Positions 1 to 9,775 are shown, numbered from the stretch's first letter. The stretch is DNA of 57,411 nucleotides from Rhodoferax sp. (GCA_031291305.1 JARLJH010000057.1:1-57411); one strand, 5' to 3'. Notes: generated by a model from the sequence alone, not told the origin. Program-made: numbers and translations.

Positions 1-463
1 GAAGATTCTGGGGTGCGCAAAGCAACAGAATTATGGTGAGAACGAACCTCGTGAAATCCGGCAAGAGTCAATATCTGCGCGGCTTCCAAGCGAACTGCAA
101 CCACAAACTGTTCATAACTGGGAACTGTGCATAACAGCCTGAAACGGGCACCCGCACCGCAGCGGGAGCAAACATTCGCTCAAGCCAGCCGACGAGTGCA
201 TCGTGTCTGGTCCTCGCCAGCGATGCGGCTGTGCCCTGTATGAATACCAGAGGTGCTGGCTGACTCAGGACGGCGTGGCACTCAGCGTAGCGGCATCAAG
301 GAGGAGCCCACAGGGCGGGGGACAGCCGCGTAGCTGAGTGCCGCGTCGTCCTGAGTTCTCGCGTGGCCAGATCCTGCAAGCTTGGCAAATGATGTAGCGC
401 CCGCAGTCCGCGCGAGCGCATCGCCGCCAGCGTCTCCAAACAGCAAAGGGCTGTTTGAACGGC
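1..463. other. Unassigned left edge, strongly structured DNA
   Basis: I see no supportable protein gene here. The stretch is rich in self-complementary segments. AGCCAGC near 183 can pair with GCTGGCT near 255. GCATCG near 198 can pair with CGATGC near 220, with CTGG/CCAG nested inside. GCCCTGT near 231 can pair with ACAGGGC near 310. A 30-base imperfect inverted repeat follows at 264-355. This density suggests a folded non-coding RNA or the end of a mobile element, but no known family could be named (no RNase P, SRP, tmRNA or group II intron domain V signature was seen). Confidence 0.4.
264..355. repeat. 30-bp imperfect inverted repeat
   Basis: The left arm lies at 264-293 and the right arm at 326-355, separated by 32 bases. 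The right arm, reverse-complemented, matches the left arm at all but a handful of positions, and several differences remain pairable as G-U in RNA. There is no T-run after it, so it is not a simple rho-independent terminator. Confidence 0.7.
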
Positions 464-1078
464 TCAAGCAGCGATGACTTTGGCTGCCTTGTCGATCTGC
501 TGACGCAGTTCGGCGTAATTCATCGTGACCGGGAACTGCGGGAACTCGTCAATCACGTTTTGCGGCGGGTGAAACAGGATGCCAGCGTGGGCTTCGGCCA
601 GCATGGCGGTGTCGTTGTAGGAGTCGCCAGCTGCAATGACCAGGAAGCGGAGTTCCTTGAAGCGTTGCACAGCCTCTTTTTTCTGGTTCGGCATGCGCAG
701 GTGATAAGCGACCAGGAAGCCCTCGGCGTCGGCTTCCAGCTTGTGGCAAAACAAGGTGGGCATGTTCAGTTGGGCCATCAGCGGCATGGCAAATTCATAA
801 AACGTGTCCGACAGGATGATCACCTGGTAGTCGCGCCGCAGGGCGTCCAGGAAGTCGCGTGCGCCGGGCATTGGGCCCATCTCGGAAATCACCTTTTGAA
901 TGTCGGGCAGGCCCAGTTTGTGCTTTTTGAGCAGGTCCAGGCGGAAGCTCATCAGCTTGTCGTAATCAGGCTCGTCACGCGTGGTGCGCGACAACTCGGG
1001 GATGCCAGTGCGTTTGGAAAACTCAATCCAGATTTCGGGGACGAGCACGCCTTCAAGGTCAAGACAAACGAGTTGCAC
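464..1078 (-). CDS. thrH: ThrH, phosphoserine phosphatase / homoserine phosphotransferase
   Basis: A HAD-superfamily protein of 204 residues, the usual ThrH length (about 205). Motif I is the ThrH-specific DLEGV with Asp7 as the phosphoryl acceptor, followed by PEIW. Later come ILSDTFYEF (motif II), a Lys in the KKEA region and GDSYNDT (motif III). The family removes phosphate from phosphoserine in serine synthesis and can transfer it to homoserine. The GTG start at 1078 is chosen because the family begins right before this motif and a GGAG ribosome site sits a few bases upstream; longer readings have no homology. It is divergent from cbpA across about 200 bases. Confidence 0.92.
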   Translation of the reverse strand: MQLVCLDLEGVLVPEIWIEFSKRTGIPELSRTTRDEPDYDKLMSFRLDLLKKHKLGLPDIQKVISEMGPMPGARDFLDALRRDYQVIILSDTFYEFAMPLMAQLNMPTLFCHKLEADAEGFLVAYHLRMPNQKKEAVQRFKELRFLVIAAGDSYNDTAMLAEAHAGILFHPPQNVIDEFPQFPVTMNYAELRQQIDKAAKVIAA

Positions 1079-1280
1079 AAAAATTCTCCAACAGTGGTGG
1101 GTAAGGCGAATGCCTTGGGAGGTTAAGCAGCTTGCATCAGCTGCGGGGAGTGTAGTTGCTTCGCAGCGCATGTTCGCCTTGAACGACTGCTTCACAGAAG
1201 GCTTGTTTTGTAAGGGAATTTGCTTCGGGAGACGGCATAGGCGCATACTGTGCCTCACACACCAACCCACCAGGCTTACC

Positions 1281-2258
1281 ATGGAATTCAAGGACTATTA
1301 CAAGACGCTCGGGCTGGAGCGTACCGCCACCGAGGACGAGGTGCGCAAGGCGTACCGCAGGCTGGCGCGGCTGTACCACCCCGATGTCAGCAAGGAGCCC
1401 GACGCGCAGGCGCGCATGCGTGACCTCAACGAGGCCAACGATGTGCTGCGCGACAAAGAAAAGCGCGCCGCCTATGACGCGCTGGCTGAACGTGTGGCGC
1501 GTGGCGGCTCGGCTGAGCCGGGTGGTGGATTCCAGCCACCGCCGGGTTGGGATGAAGGCTTTGAGTTTCATCGCGGCCCAGGCCAGGGGCCCGCTGATCA
1601 GGCCGATTTCAGCGACTTCTTTTCGTCGGTGTTTGGCGCGGCACAGCAGCGCAAAGCGCACCAGCGTAGCCAGAGTCAACCGCAAAGCCTGCGTGGCGAA
1701 GATCACCACGCCGCCATTGAGATCAGCATTGAAGACGCCCTGCATGGCAGCGAGCGCGAGATCACCCTGCGCGCGATGGAAATCGACCCCCACGGCCAGC
1801 CGGTGTTTGTCAACCGCACGCTACACGTCAAAATTCCGGCGGGCGTGCATCCGGGGCAGTTCATCCGTTTGGCCGGACAAGGCATGCCCGGTCAGGGCGG
1901 CGGTGCGCCTGGTGACCTGTTCCTGGAGGTGCGCCTGGCCCCGCATCAGCTTTATCGCGTCGATGGGCTTGACCTGTATATGACGCTGCCGGTGACACCG
2001 ACCGAGGCCGCGCTGGGCGCACAGGTGCAGGTGCCGACACCGGCGGGCAGCCGGGTTGAAGTCACTGTGCCACCCAACGCCAGAAGTGGTTTGAAGCTAC
2101 GGCTGAAAGAGCGTGGCCTGCCTGGCAAGCCGCCAGGTCATTTGTATCTATTGCTTGAAATTTCCTTGCCGCCCGCAAACACCGAGGCGGCCCGTCAGGC
2201 CTACGCGCAATTGGCCAAAGCCGCACCGTTTAACCCGCGCCAGCACCTGGGAGCCTGA
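1281..2258 (+). CDS. cbpA: CbpA, DnaJ-class co-chaperone
   Basis: A 325-residue DnaJ-type co-chaperone. The N-terminal J domain (residues 1-70) has the DnaK-stimulating HPD triad at 33-35. A glycine-rich linker (about 80-145) and two C-terminal substrate-binding domains (about 150-310) follow. There is no zinc-finger, which separates CbpA from DnaJ. The ATG at 1281 gives the typical MEFKDYYKTLG start. The specific modulator gene cbpM follows after two bases, which confirms the assignment. Family knowledge: it works with DnaK and can bind DNA in stationary phase. Confidence 0.93.
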   Translation: MEFKDYYKTLGLERTATEDEVRKAYRRLARLYHPDVSKEPDAQARMRDLNEANDVLRDKEKRAAYDALAERVARGGSAEPGGGFQPPPGWDEGFEFHRGPGQGPADQADFSDFFSSVFGAAQQRKAHQRSQSQPQSLRGEDHHAAIEISIEDALHGSEREITLRAMEIDPHGQPVFVNRTLHVKIPAGVHPGQFIRLAGQGMPGQGGGAPGDLFLEVRLAPHQLYRVDGLDLYMTLPVTPTEAALGAQVQVPTPAGSRVEVTVPPNARSGLKLRLKERGLPGKPPGHLYLLLEISLPPANTEAARQAYAQLAKAAPFNPRQHLGA

Positions 2259-2260
2259 AG

Positions 2261-2617
2261 ATGAGCCTGATTTTGAAGACAAGTCGCGTCCAGCAGGCCA
2301 CGACCTCCATCACAACGGTGGTGGCCACCACCATCATCAGCAGCGCCCAACCGCTGTCGGCGGCCGACCTGGCGCACGCTTGCGGAGCCGATCTGGCCTG
2401 GGTGAATGAATTGGTGGCCTTGGGCATTGCCGGGCAGTCTGACCCCGATCAGGCGCGGCAAGGACGGTTTTACAGTGCCGACCTGCAATGCGCACTTGAA
2501 GCCAGCCGCCTGCAGCGCGACTTTGGCGTTTCTCTGGATGCTGCCGCGCTGATTCTGGACCTGCAGCACGAGGTGCGCCGCCTCAAAGCCAGTCTGCAGG
2601 CGTTGGGGCTGTCCTGA
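2261..2617 (+). CDS. cbpM: CbpM-like chaperone modulator
   Basis: A 118-residue protein immediately behind cbpA (two-base gap, so surely co-transcribed). It has the MerR-like winged-helix character of CbpM: LSAADLAHACGADLAWVNELVALGI near residues 30-55 split by short turns, then an RLQRDFGVSLDAAALILDL helix and a C-terminal leucine-rich helix. CbpM binds the J domain of CbpA and blocks its action on DnaK. Residues 1-28 are Thr/Val-rich and poorly conserved, so a slightly later start cannot be excluded. Confidence 0.85.
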   Translation: MSLILKTSRVQQATTSITTVVATTIISSAQPLSAADLAHACGADLAWVNELVALGIAGQSDPDQARQGRFYSADLQCALEASRLQRDFGVSLDAAALILDLQHEVRRLKASLQALGLS

Positions 2618-2652
2618 GCATGGCAAGCAGAGCAATAAAACAAGGAGTGACG

Positions 2653-4053
2653 CTACGCAACGTTGTTATACCAAGCACCATCGGCGTTGATGAAATGATC
2701 GGCCGCCGCCGGACCCCAAGAACCCCGTTCATAGACGTTGACAGCAGGATGTTCAACAAGCACCGGGTCCACCACTGCCCAGGCCGCTTCGATGGCGTCT
2801 TCACGGGCAAACAGCGCGCCGTCGCCGTTCATCGCGTCGGTCAATAAGCGTTCGTAGGGAGATTGCTCACCCGGTTCTTCTTCAAGCAGCGAGAACTCAC
2901 GTTGATCGCCGATAAATTCCTTGCCGGCCCGTTTCACCCGTGCCGCCAGCGCGATCGTCGAATGTGGTGACAGGTGAAAGCGCAGATAGTTTGAGCTTTC
3001 AGGGACTGCCGAGTCGGCAAACAGGTTTTGTGGCGGAGGTTTCAGCCTGACAACCACTTCGCAGGCCGTGGTAGGCAGGCACTTGCCCGAGCGCAGGTAC
3101 CAGGGTACCCCTGCCCAGCGCCAGGAATCGATATGGACACGCAGCGCGCAAAAGGTCTCGACATCAGAGTCGGGCGCTACCTGTGGCTCGTCTCGGTACC
3201 CCAGATATTGCCCGCGAACGATGTCGTCCGGGCCCAGCGGTCGCATTGCCGCGAATACATCGGCCTTGTGGCGGTGGACAGCCTCAAAGTCGCGGCTGGC
3301 GGGCGGCTCCATCGCCAGTAGCGCGACGATCTGGAATAGGTGGTTCTGCATCACATCGCGCAGGCAGCCCGCGCTTTCATAGAAGGCGCCACGGCCTTCG
3401 ACACCAAATTGTTCGGCCAGCGTGATTTGCACGCTGGCGATGTGGTGACGATTCCAGATCGGCTCGAGAAAGGAGTTGGCGAAGCGGAAATACAGAATAT
3501 TCATGATCGCTTCCTTGCCCAGGAAGTGGTCGATGCGGAAAATCGCGTTTTGCGGGAAGGCTTCCAGCGCGACCTGGTTGAGCTCGCGTGCCGAGGCCAG
3601 ATCACGGCCAAAAGGCTTCTCGACGATGACACGTGCGCCCTTTGCCAATCCGGCGGCACCCAGGCCGCGTATCACCGTGGGAAACAGCGTCGGCGGAATG
3701 GCAAGGTAAAACACCGGATGTTGCGCAGTCAATAGATGGCGGCGAAGTTCCTCAAAGGTGGCGGTATCCTGATAGTCACCACAGACGTACTGCAGCGCTG
3801 GCAGCAAGCGGTCCAGGCCATCCTGGGCGATGTCAGTAACCTCCTGCTCCACGCTTGCCTTGGCACGGGCGCGCAACTGTTCCACGTCCCAGGGCGAAGA
3901 CGCCACGCCAATCACGGGGACTTTCAGTGTGTCGCGCAACGCCATCGCATACAGCGCTGGAAAGATCTTCTTGTATGCCAAGTCGCCAGTGGCACCGAAG
4001 ACGACCAGGGCATCGGCAGCTTGCTGGGTTGATTCGGTGGCGTGTGGCTCCAT
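2653..4053 (-). CDS. zwf: Glucose-6-phosphate 1-dehydrogenase
   Basis: A 466-residue enzyme oxidising glucose-6-phosphate to 6-phosphogluconolactone, the first step of the oxidative pentose phosphate pathway. The nucleotide site GATGDLA is at residues 20-26, EKPFG at 145-149 and the active-site signature RIDHFLGKE at 173-181, containing the substrate-binding Lys and catalytic His. The ATG at 4053 lies one base after the gnd stop, so the two genes are translationally close and form an operon gnd-zwf. Longer upstream readings overlap gnd and are not plausible. Confidence 0.96.
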   Translation of the reverse strand: MEPHATESTQQAADALVVFGATGDLAYKKIFPALYAMALRDTLKVPVIGVASSPWDVEQLRARAKASVEQEVTDIAQDGLDRLLPALQYVCGDYQDTATFEELRRHLLTAQHPVFYLAIPPTLFPTVIRGLGAAGLAKGARVIVEKPFGRDLASARELNQVALEAFPQNAIFRIDHFLGKEAIMNILYFRFANSFLEPIWNRHHIASVQITLAEQFGVEGRGAFYESAGCLRDVMQNHLFQIVALLAMEPPASRDFEAVHRHKADVFAAMRPLGPDDIVRGQYLGYRDEPQVAPDSDVETFCALRVHIDSWRWAGVPWYLRSGKCLPTTACEVVVRLKPPPQNLFADSAVPESSNYLRFHLSPHSTIALAARVKRAGKEFIGDQREFSLLEEEPGEQSPYERLLTDAMNGDGALFAREDAIEAAWAVVDPVLVEHPAVNVYERGSWGPAAADHFINADGAWYNNVA

Positions 4054-4054
4054 C

Positions 4055-5089
4055 TCAGTTCCCCACTTCCGGTGGTGCAGCGGGTTTTTCGATGTGGCCG
4101 CCGAATTCGTGCCGCATGGCAGATTGCACGCGGTTGGCAAAGTCTGCATCGCCGCGCGAGCTAAAACGTGCATACAGCGCCGCACTCAACACCGGCACTG
4201 GAATCGCTTCATCGATGGCTGCCTGAATTGTCCAGCGGCCTTCGCCGGAATCAGACACGCGGCCTTCAAATCCGGTGAGCGTGGGGTCTGCAGCCAACGC
4301 CGTGGCCGTGAGGTCAAGCAGCCACGACCCGATCACACTTCCCCGGCGCCAGACCTCGGCAATTTCCGGCAAGTTCATCTCAAACTGGTACATCTCGGGA
4401 TCGCGAAGTGGCGTGGTTTCCGCGTCAATCTCTTGCGCTTGCTGGCCAATGTTGGCATGGCGCAGGATGTTCAAACCTTCTGCGTACGCCGCCATGATGC
4501 CGTACTCAATACCGTTGTGCACCATCTTGACGAAGTGGCCGGCACCGTGCGGACCACAGTGCAGCCAGCCCTGATCGGCGCTGCCGCTGTCCTGCTTGCG
4601 CCCGGGCGTTGGTTTGGCGCCGTCGGGGCCAGGTGCCAGCGTCTTGAAGACGGGTAGCAGTTGTTTTACCGCACTATCAGCGCCACCAATCATCAGGCAA
4701 AAACCGCGCTCTAGTCCGGCTACGCCGCCACTCGTACCGACGTCAACGTGGTGGATGCCTGAAGCGTGCAATACCGCTGAGCGGCGGACGTCGTCGCGGT
4801 AATAGGAGTTGCCACCGTCGATGACGATATCTCCCGCGTCGAGCAGCGGTGTCAGCTGCTTTATGAGGTCGTCAACTGCGGCCGCTGGGACCATCAACCA
4901 GATGGCTCGTGGTCGCTCAAGCGAGTTGATCATTTGTTGCAGCGACGTCGTGCCGGTTGCACCAAGCGCAACGAGTCGCTCGACGACTTCCGGTTGGTGG
5001 TCATAGATGACGCAGTCGTGGCCGCCACGCAATAGCCGTGTCGTCATACTGGCACCCATACGCCCGAGTCCGATCATGCCAATTTTCAT
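4055..5089 (-). CDS. gnd: 6-phosphogluconate dehydrogenase, short form
   Basis: A 344-residue decarboxylating 6-phosphogluconate dehydrogenase of the short, typically NAD-linked type (the E. coli type is about 470). The Rossmann motif GLGRMG is at 7-12, DGGNSYY at 91-97 and the catalytic-lysine segment [14 protein letters not shown] around residue 188. A polar insert near 157-174 precedes the substrate site. The start at 5089 has AGGTGA just upstream. With zwf it makes a two-gene oxidative pentose phosphate operon; no lactonase gene is next to it. Confidence 0.93.
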   Translation of the reverse strand: MKIGMIGLGRMGASMTTRLLRGGHDCVIYDHQPEVVERLVALGATGTTSLQQMINSLERPRAIWLMVPAAAVDDLIKQLTPLLDAGDIVIDGGNSYYRDDVRRSAVLHASGIHHVDVGTSGGVAGLERGFCLMIGGADSAVKQLLPVFKTLAPGPDGAKPTPGRKQDSGSADQGWLHCGPHGAGHFVKMVHNGIEYGIMAAYAEGLNILRHANIGQQAQEIDAETTPLRDPEMYQFEMNLPEIAEVWRRGSVIGSWLLDLTATALAADPTLTGFEGRVSDSGEGRWTIQAAIDEAIPVPVLSAALYARFSSRGDADFANRVQSAMRHEFGGHIEKPAAPPEVGN

Positions 5090-5306
5090 TTGTTCACCTT
5101 TTGAGAAATGACTTGCAAGGCACACGGAGCTGTGCGCTGGAGAGAGTATGCGCTGTCTGACTTATAGGGTGCTTAATCTCTCTCGGGTCAACACCCCAGA
5201 AAGGGTTATGTTCTTTGACGCCCAGTTGCCGTGGGTTAACGACATTGAAGGACGGTCGCTCTGGCCGATGGGGCAGTGCGTGACCCCAACTGAGGGGATT
5301 TGGATA

Positions 5307-5945
5307 TCAGGTTGTGGCCTCATCCAGGCTGTCAGTCTCCAGATGCCCAGTATCAGCCCAGCCCACCAGGGTGAAGCCCTCGGGCGTCCACAGCAGCCGG
5401 TTGATGGCGGCGTTGGTCAGACTCCAGGTGCGCGGTGCCTGCACGTCCTGGCCGGTGGCCAGGCGGTAGAGCATGTCCATCACGCCGCCATGGGCCACCA
5501 GGACGATCTGGTCGCCAAGGTGTTTTTCCGCCAGGCCGGTGACGGTGCTCAACACCCGCTCGCGCATGACCAGCAGCGACTCGCCACCCGGAGGTGCCCA
5601 ATCGGGGACGCGCTTGCGCCATTGCAATGACATGTCGGGCCAGGTAGCTTCGATCTCGGCGTAGGTCATGCCTTCAAATTCACCAAACCCGCGTTCGCGC
5701 AGACCTGCGAGTGGGATGAGTGGGCAGCCCGCCATGTCGGCGATGGCCTGGGCGGTTTGCCAGGCGCGCAATAGATCGCTGGCATAGATTGCATCAATGG
5801 GCTCATCCACCAGGGCCTGCGCTGCACGTTGCGCTTGCCAGAGGCCCAACTCGTTGAGCGGGATGTCCAGGTGGCCCTGCAGCCGGGTGTCTACGTTCCA
5901 GGCGGTTTCCCCGTGGCGGATGGCGATGATGCGGGTGGCTTGCAT
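5307..5945 (-). CDS. Histidine phosphatase family protein (GpmB/CobC-like)
   Basis: A 212-residue branch-1 histidine phosphatase. The phosphohistidine motif RHGETAWN starts at residue 10 (His11), ASDLLRA supplies the second Arg, and VAHGG near residue 150 supplies the second catalytic His. Such proteins are often labelled phosphoglycerate mutase, but most are phosphatases of small sugar phosphates or nucleotides, so the substrate is undefined. It lies in the same direction as gnd-zwf upstream on minus, but with its own 217-base gap, so a separate transcript is likely. Confidence 0.85.
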   Translation of the reverse strand: MQATRIIAIRHGETAWNVDTRLQGHLDIPLNELGLWQAQRAAQALVDEPIDAIYASDLLRAWQTAQAIADMAGCPLIPLAGLRERGFGEFEGMTYAEIEATWPDMSLQWRKRVPDWAPPGGESLLVMRERVLSTVTGLAEKHLGDQIVLVAHGGVMDMLYRLATGQDVQAPRTWSLTNAAINRLLWTPEGFTLVGWADTGHLETDSLDEATT

Positions 5946-5962
5946 GTGGACAATCTCTGGCA

Positions 5963-6025
5963 GAAAAATGCTATTAATAATAGAGCTATTAGCGCAAGAA
6001 ATACGGGGGCTATAGCCCTATTTTC
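5963..6025. repeat. Interspersed short repeat (Comamonadaceae type)
   Basis: An intergenic element with GCTATTA, AGAGCTATTAGCG, and GGGGGCTATAGCCC followed by a T-run. GGGCTATAGCCC is a near-perfect palindrome. I recognise the general pattern (GCTATTA...AGCTGCTAGCGC...AGGGCTA.AGCC...TTTT) as a short repeat scattered in Comamonadaceae genomes; this is memory, not a search. It may also act as a terminator for 6087-8501's antisense side or as a boundary between the two genes. More degenerate copies occur at 10474-10525, 13960-14007, 17300-17350 and 44400-44446. Confidence 0.55.
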
Positions 6026-6086
6026 CTTAAGAAATTGTAACGGATGCAAGGGCCTGGCGCACAGCCTACGCGCCGACGACAGGCGT

Positions 6087-8501
6087 TCAATCTTGGCTGG
6101 CTGGCAAACCCGCCATCAGTTCCTCAAACTTGTCTGCCGCAAGTCCAGGCGCGCACAAAAATCCTTGAAACGACTCGCAGCCCAGGCTGGCCAGGTAGTC
6201 GCGCTGGGCGGGCGTTTCCACACCTTCGGCCACCAGCTTGAGCTTGAGCCCGCGTGCCATGCCAATGGTGGCACTCACAATGGCCCGGTCACTCTCGTCG
6301 TCGGGCAGGCCGGTGACAAATGAGCGGTCAATCTTGAGCTTGGAGATCGGAAAGCGCTTCAGGTAAGCCAGGCTGGAGTAGCCGGTGCCAAAGTCATCAA
6401 TCGATAGCGCGATACCCAGAGCCGCCAACGCGTGAAGGCGGCTGAGCGTCTCGTTGGCGTCCTGGATCAGGATCGACTCGGTGAGTTCCAGTTCCAGCAG
6501 TTGAGGCTTCAGTCCGGCGATGCGGATCACCGCCGCAACCGTTTCTACAAAGTCCGGCAGCTGAAACTGCAGCGCCGACACATTGATGGACACCGTGACG
6601 GGGGTGCCTCGGTTTTGCCACAGCGTGGCTTGGCGCACCGCTTCTTCCAGAACCCAGGTGCCAATGGTGGTGATGAAGCCTGATTCTTCGGCCAGCGGGA
6701 TGAACATCGCGGGCGAAATACTGCCCAGCTCGTCGTCGGTCCAGCGAATCAGCGCTTCGGCCCCTAACAGGCTGCCGTTGGTCAGGGAAATTTGCGGCTG
6801 GTAATGCAGTCGGAACAACCCTTTGTCCATGGCCTGGCGCATGGCGTGGTCCATCTTCAGGTGCGACAGCAGGTTGACATTCATCTGCGGCTGGTAAAAG
6901 CGAAAGCTTCCTCGGCCGCGCGCTTTGACCAGGTACATGGCCGTGTCCGCGCACTTGATCAGCGTGTCTAGCGACTTACCGTCTTCCGGGTAGAGCGAGA
7001 TGCCAATACTGCAGCCGATGGAAAACTGCATGTCGTCAATGTGCAGGGTTTGACCCAGGGCCTCCAGAATGCGCTGCGCCAGAACCTCGGCACCGCGCGC
7101 ATCGATTTCCTGCAGAAAAATGACAAACTCGTCACCGCCCAGGCGGCACAGGGTATCTGTTTCACGCAGGCAGCCTTTCAGGCGCTGTGCCACATCCACC
7201 AGCACCCGGTCGCCAAAGGTGTGTCCCATGGAGTCGTTGATGTTCTTGAAGCGATCCAGGTCGATGAAAAACACGCCGCACTCACCGTTGTTGCGCTCGG
7301 CCACGCGCAGGGCAAACTCGGCGCGTTGTGATAGCAGCAGGCGGTTGGGCAGACCGGTCAGCACGTCGTTGTAGGCCAACTGTTCGATGCGTTTCTGGGC
7401 CTCATGCTCTTCAGTGAGGTCGCGAAAGAAGCCAATGCTGTGGGTGACCTGGCCCACTTCGTCGCGCAGCAAGACCCAGGACATCTGGACAGCACAGGCG
7501 CGCAGATCCTGCTGGCGGATCCAGAGCTGACCGCGCCAGAAACCCTGCTCTTGCAGCTTGGCGGGCAGGCCAGGCATCAGTTCGGTATCTTGCGGATCGT
7601 AAAAGATATCCTGCGGCAAGGCCCCCAGCAGCTTGCCCGACGGGCACTGCATCAGGCTTTCGCAAGCCGGGTTGACAGCGAGGATGAAAAAATCCGGGCT
7701 GGTGATGAAGATGGATTCCAGGCTGGACTCGAACACCTTGGCGGCCAGCTTGAGCTGGGATTGCGCCGCCAGGCTTTGGGTGATATCGCGAAACGAAGCT
7801 ACTCGCCCGGTGGGTTGGCCACGGCTGTACTGCGGGCGGGTAACCCGCTCCAGTACACGTCCACTGGTCAGAACCAGCATGTCGGACGTTTCCAGCAAGG
7901 GGTTGTCAACCATTTCCTGCAGACGTTGCCGGAAGTGCTGTGCATCACTGACCTGGTTTGCCAGATGGGCGTAGATCGCGGTGTCGTCACGGCGTAGCAG
8001 CAGCGCCTCGGGTACGGACCACAGTTCGGCAAAGTGACGGTTGTAGTTGCGAATGCCACCATTCAGGTCCGTCACCAGGATGCCGTCGGCGGTGGACTCC
8101 AGTGTGGCACGCAGTTCTGCTACCAGTTTTTCAAGCTCGTCTTCGGTACTACGTTGTCGACGAAGGTCGCGCAGGCCCACCAGGTACACCGAACGATCGG
8201 CCTCGGGCCAGACCAGGCTGACCCGCCGCTCCACCGCCACGGCCATCCCGTCGGCACCGCGCAGCAGGGTCTCGGAATGGATGTTCTCGGTGAGTCCGGA
8301 CGCCACGTCTTCCCAGAAAAATTGGTCTTCCGGAGTGGCAGTGAGTTCGATGGCGGGTTTGCCCACCATGTCCTGGCGCTGCAGCCCTAGCAGGTCACAA
8401 GCTGCCTGGTTGACGGCCAGAATACGCAGGTCCACCGGATTCACCAGCCAGACCGACTCCAGCAAACCTTCCAGCAGGGGGCGCCAGACGATGCGCGTCA
8501 T
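6087..8501 (-). CDS. PAS-PAS-PAS-GGDEF-EAL cyclic-di-GMP enzyme
   Basis: An 804-residue cytoplasmic signalling protein without membrane segments. Three PAS-like sensor domains lie at about 8-115, 125-245 and 255-375. A GGDEF diguanylate cyclase domain (about 385-545) has an intact GGDEF at 455-459, and an EAL phosphodiesterase domain (about 555-795) has EAL at 582-584, NVSALQF, ELTES, DDFGTGYSSL, KIDRSFV and AEGVET. Both catalytic sites look complete, so the net activity cannot be predicted. Its start overlaps the stop of the HD-GYP gene by four bases (ATGA), so the two are translationally coupled and probably tune the same cyclic-di-GMP pool. Target candidates are motility and biofilm. Confidence 0.93.
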   Translation of the reverse strand: MTRIVWRPLLEGLLESVWLVNPVDLRILAVNQAACDLLGLQRQDMVGKPAIELTATPEDQFFWEDVASGLTENIHSETLLRGADGMAVAVERRVSLVWPEADRSVYLVGLRDLRRQRSTEDELEKLVAELRATLESTADGILVTDLNGGIRNYNRHFAELWSVPEALLLRRDDTAIYAHLANQVSDAQHFRQRLQEMVDNPLLETSDMLVLTSGRVLERVTRPQYSRGQPTGRVASFRDITQSLAAQSQLKLAAKVFESSLESIFITSPDFFILAVNPACESLMQCPSGKLLGALPQDIFYDPQDTELMPGLPAKLQEQGFWRGQLWIRQQDLRACAVQMSWVLLRDEVGQVTHSIGFFRDLTEEHEAQKRIEQLAYNDVLTGLPNRLLLSQRAEFALRVAERNNGECGVFFIDLDRFKNINDSMGHTFGDRVLVDVAQRLKGCLRETDTLCRLGGDEFVIFLQEIDARGAEVLAQRILEALGQTLHIDDMQFSIGCSIGISLYPEDGKSLDTLIKCADTAMYLVKARGRGSFRFYQPQMNVNLLSHLKMDHAMRQAMDKGLFRLHYQPQISLTNGSLLGAEALIRWTDDELGSISPAMFIPLAEESGFITTIGTWVLEEAVRQATLWQNRGTPVTVSINVSALQFQLPDFVETVAAVIRIAGLKPQLLELELTESILIQDANETLSRLHALAALGIALSIDDFGTGYSSLAYLKRFPISKLKIDRSFVTGLPDDESDRAIVSATIGMARGLKLKLVAEGVETPAQRDYLASLGCESFQGFLCAPGLAADKFEELMAGLPASQD

Positions 8502-9775
8502 GGTGCCACCTCGTGCGGGTGCAGGTCCACCGCTGGCTCAAAAAAGTAGCAGATGCGCTGTCGGGGCGACAAGTAGTTCAGTGCGTCGTCTGGCAGCCCG
8601 GAGGGCTTGAGACTGCGTTTGATGCCCAGTTCTGGCGCGGCTTCTAGGTCCAGAATCAACGCCTCGTGCTTGGGCACCTTGGCGTCAAAAACAATGACGC
8701 GTGGCTTGAGAGGGCGTGAAGAGTTTACGGACACCACCATGGCATAGCGTTCATCATTGAGTTGTGCCACCGAGCCAGGCGGGTATACGCCCATCATGCG
8801 GATGAATGAGCTCAGCACGGTGGAGTCAAAACAGGATCTTGACTGCGCAAACAGCAGTGCCAGGGCTTCGTGTGGGGTCAGCGCAGCGGCTGGACGGCTC
8901 GGATTGCACAGATCGTCATAACGGTTAACCAGCGCCAGAATCCTGGCGGGCAGGGTGATCGCGTCGCCCTTGAGCCGCGCCGGAAAACCGCTGCCGTCCA
9001 TCATTTCATGGTGTTGCGCAATGGCCTGCAAGGCACCGGGTGGCAACCCCATGCGCTGGCACAGCATCACACTTTGCGCCACGTGTGCCTGGAAGGCTTT
9101 GGTTTCAGGTGCAGAAAAACTGCTTTCCTGCCAACGCACCCGATCTGGCAACTCCAGCTTGCCGATGTCATGCAAAAACGCAGCCAGACCCAGATCGGTC
9201 ATTTCTGTTTCACCCAGGCCCATCTGCTTGCCCAATAGCATGCAGAGGATGCTGATGTTGACCGGGTGCATGGAAAGTCTGTCGCCCATGCCGTCTGACA
9301 GCAGGCGGATAGCAGATTCACCCGTGGTAAGCATCTCGCTGACATAGCCGTTGACCATTGCCTGACATTGCGACATCACCTCGCTAGGGTGGCTGCGAAC
9401 CTGTTCCAGCGCTTGCTTGTATTGCCGCACGGTCTGGCCGAAACGACGCTCGCACATGGCTAGGTCACGTTGCTGGGCAGTTAGCCTTTCGGCGTGTTGT
9501 TGGCGCAGCAGTTGCTCCGCATTCTTCTGCGCCTGTGCGGGCTGCAAGTCTGTCGCAGCGGATTCAACCCCAGCTGTATCAGGGAGGTCGCTTTTGGCTG
9601 GGACGTAGCGAATCTGCTGGCGCCCCAGACCACGAATGATCTCGATTTGTTTGTCGGAACTAATCTTGAAGCTGCTCGTGGGGAACGGGTGCGCCATCCA
9701 GCCCAACTCAAGCTCAATGTACATGCCGGGCCGCAATTGTTCGACATCAATAATTTCTGACCGGGCTTCGTCCAT
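8498..9775 (-). CDS. HD-GYP cyclic-di-GMP phosphodiesterase with DUF3391
   Basis: About 425 residues. An N-terminal DUF3391 domain (IDVEQLRPGMYIELELGW) is followed by a polar coiled segment and an HD-GYP domain. HDIGK has its HD at 202-203, and HHEMMDGSGFP carries GFP in place of the canonical GYP, a common tolerated variant. The family hydrolyses cyclic-di-GMP to GMP with a metal centre. The ATG at 9775 begins 12 codons before the DUF3391 core; a TTG at 9817 and an internal GTG are alternative starts and none has a strong ribosome site. It is the first gene of an operon with the GGDEF-EAL protein. Confidence 0.9.
   Translation of the reverse strand: MDEARSEIIDVEQLRPGMYIELELGWMAHPFPTSSFKISSDKQIEIIRGLGRQQIRYVPAKSDLPDTAGVESAATDLQPAQAQKNAEQLLRQQHAERLTAQQRDLAMCERRFGQTVRQYKQALEQVRSHPSEVMSQCQAMVNGYVSEMLTTGESAIRLLSDGMGDRLSMHPVNISILCMLLGKQMGLGETEMTDLGLAAFLHDIGKLELPDRVRWQESSFSAPETKAFQAHVAQSVMLCQRMGLPPGALQAIAQHHEMMDGSGFPARLKGDAITLPARILALVNRYDDLCNPSRPAAALTPHEALALLFAQSRSCFDSTVLSSFIRMMGVYPPGSVAQLNDERYAMVVSVNSSRPLKPRVIVFDAKVPKHEALILDLEAAPELGIKRSLKPSGLPDDALNYLSPRQRICYFFEPAVDLHPHEVAP

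Noticed and set aside
1-130. Minus-strand open frame at the left edge (readable as LEAAQILTLAGF...)
   Set aside because: Too short, no clear start or family; does not match the start of IscB or a transposase that would explain the structured DNA.
282-467. Minus-strand 61-codon frame
   Set aside because: Lies across the inverted repeat and lacks homology or a ribosome site.
455-1126. Plus-strand frame of 223 codons
   Set aside because: Antisense of thrH; no ribosome site and no recognisable motifs.
5148-5630. Plus-strand frame of 160 codons
   Set aside because: Most of it is antisense to the histidine phosphatase; the part before it is intergenic.
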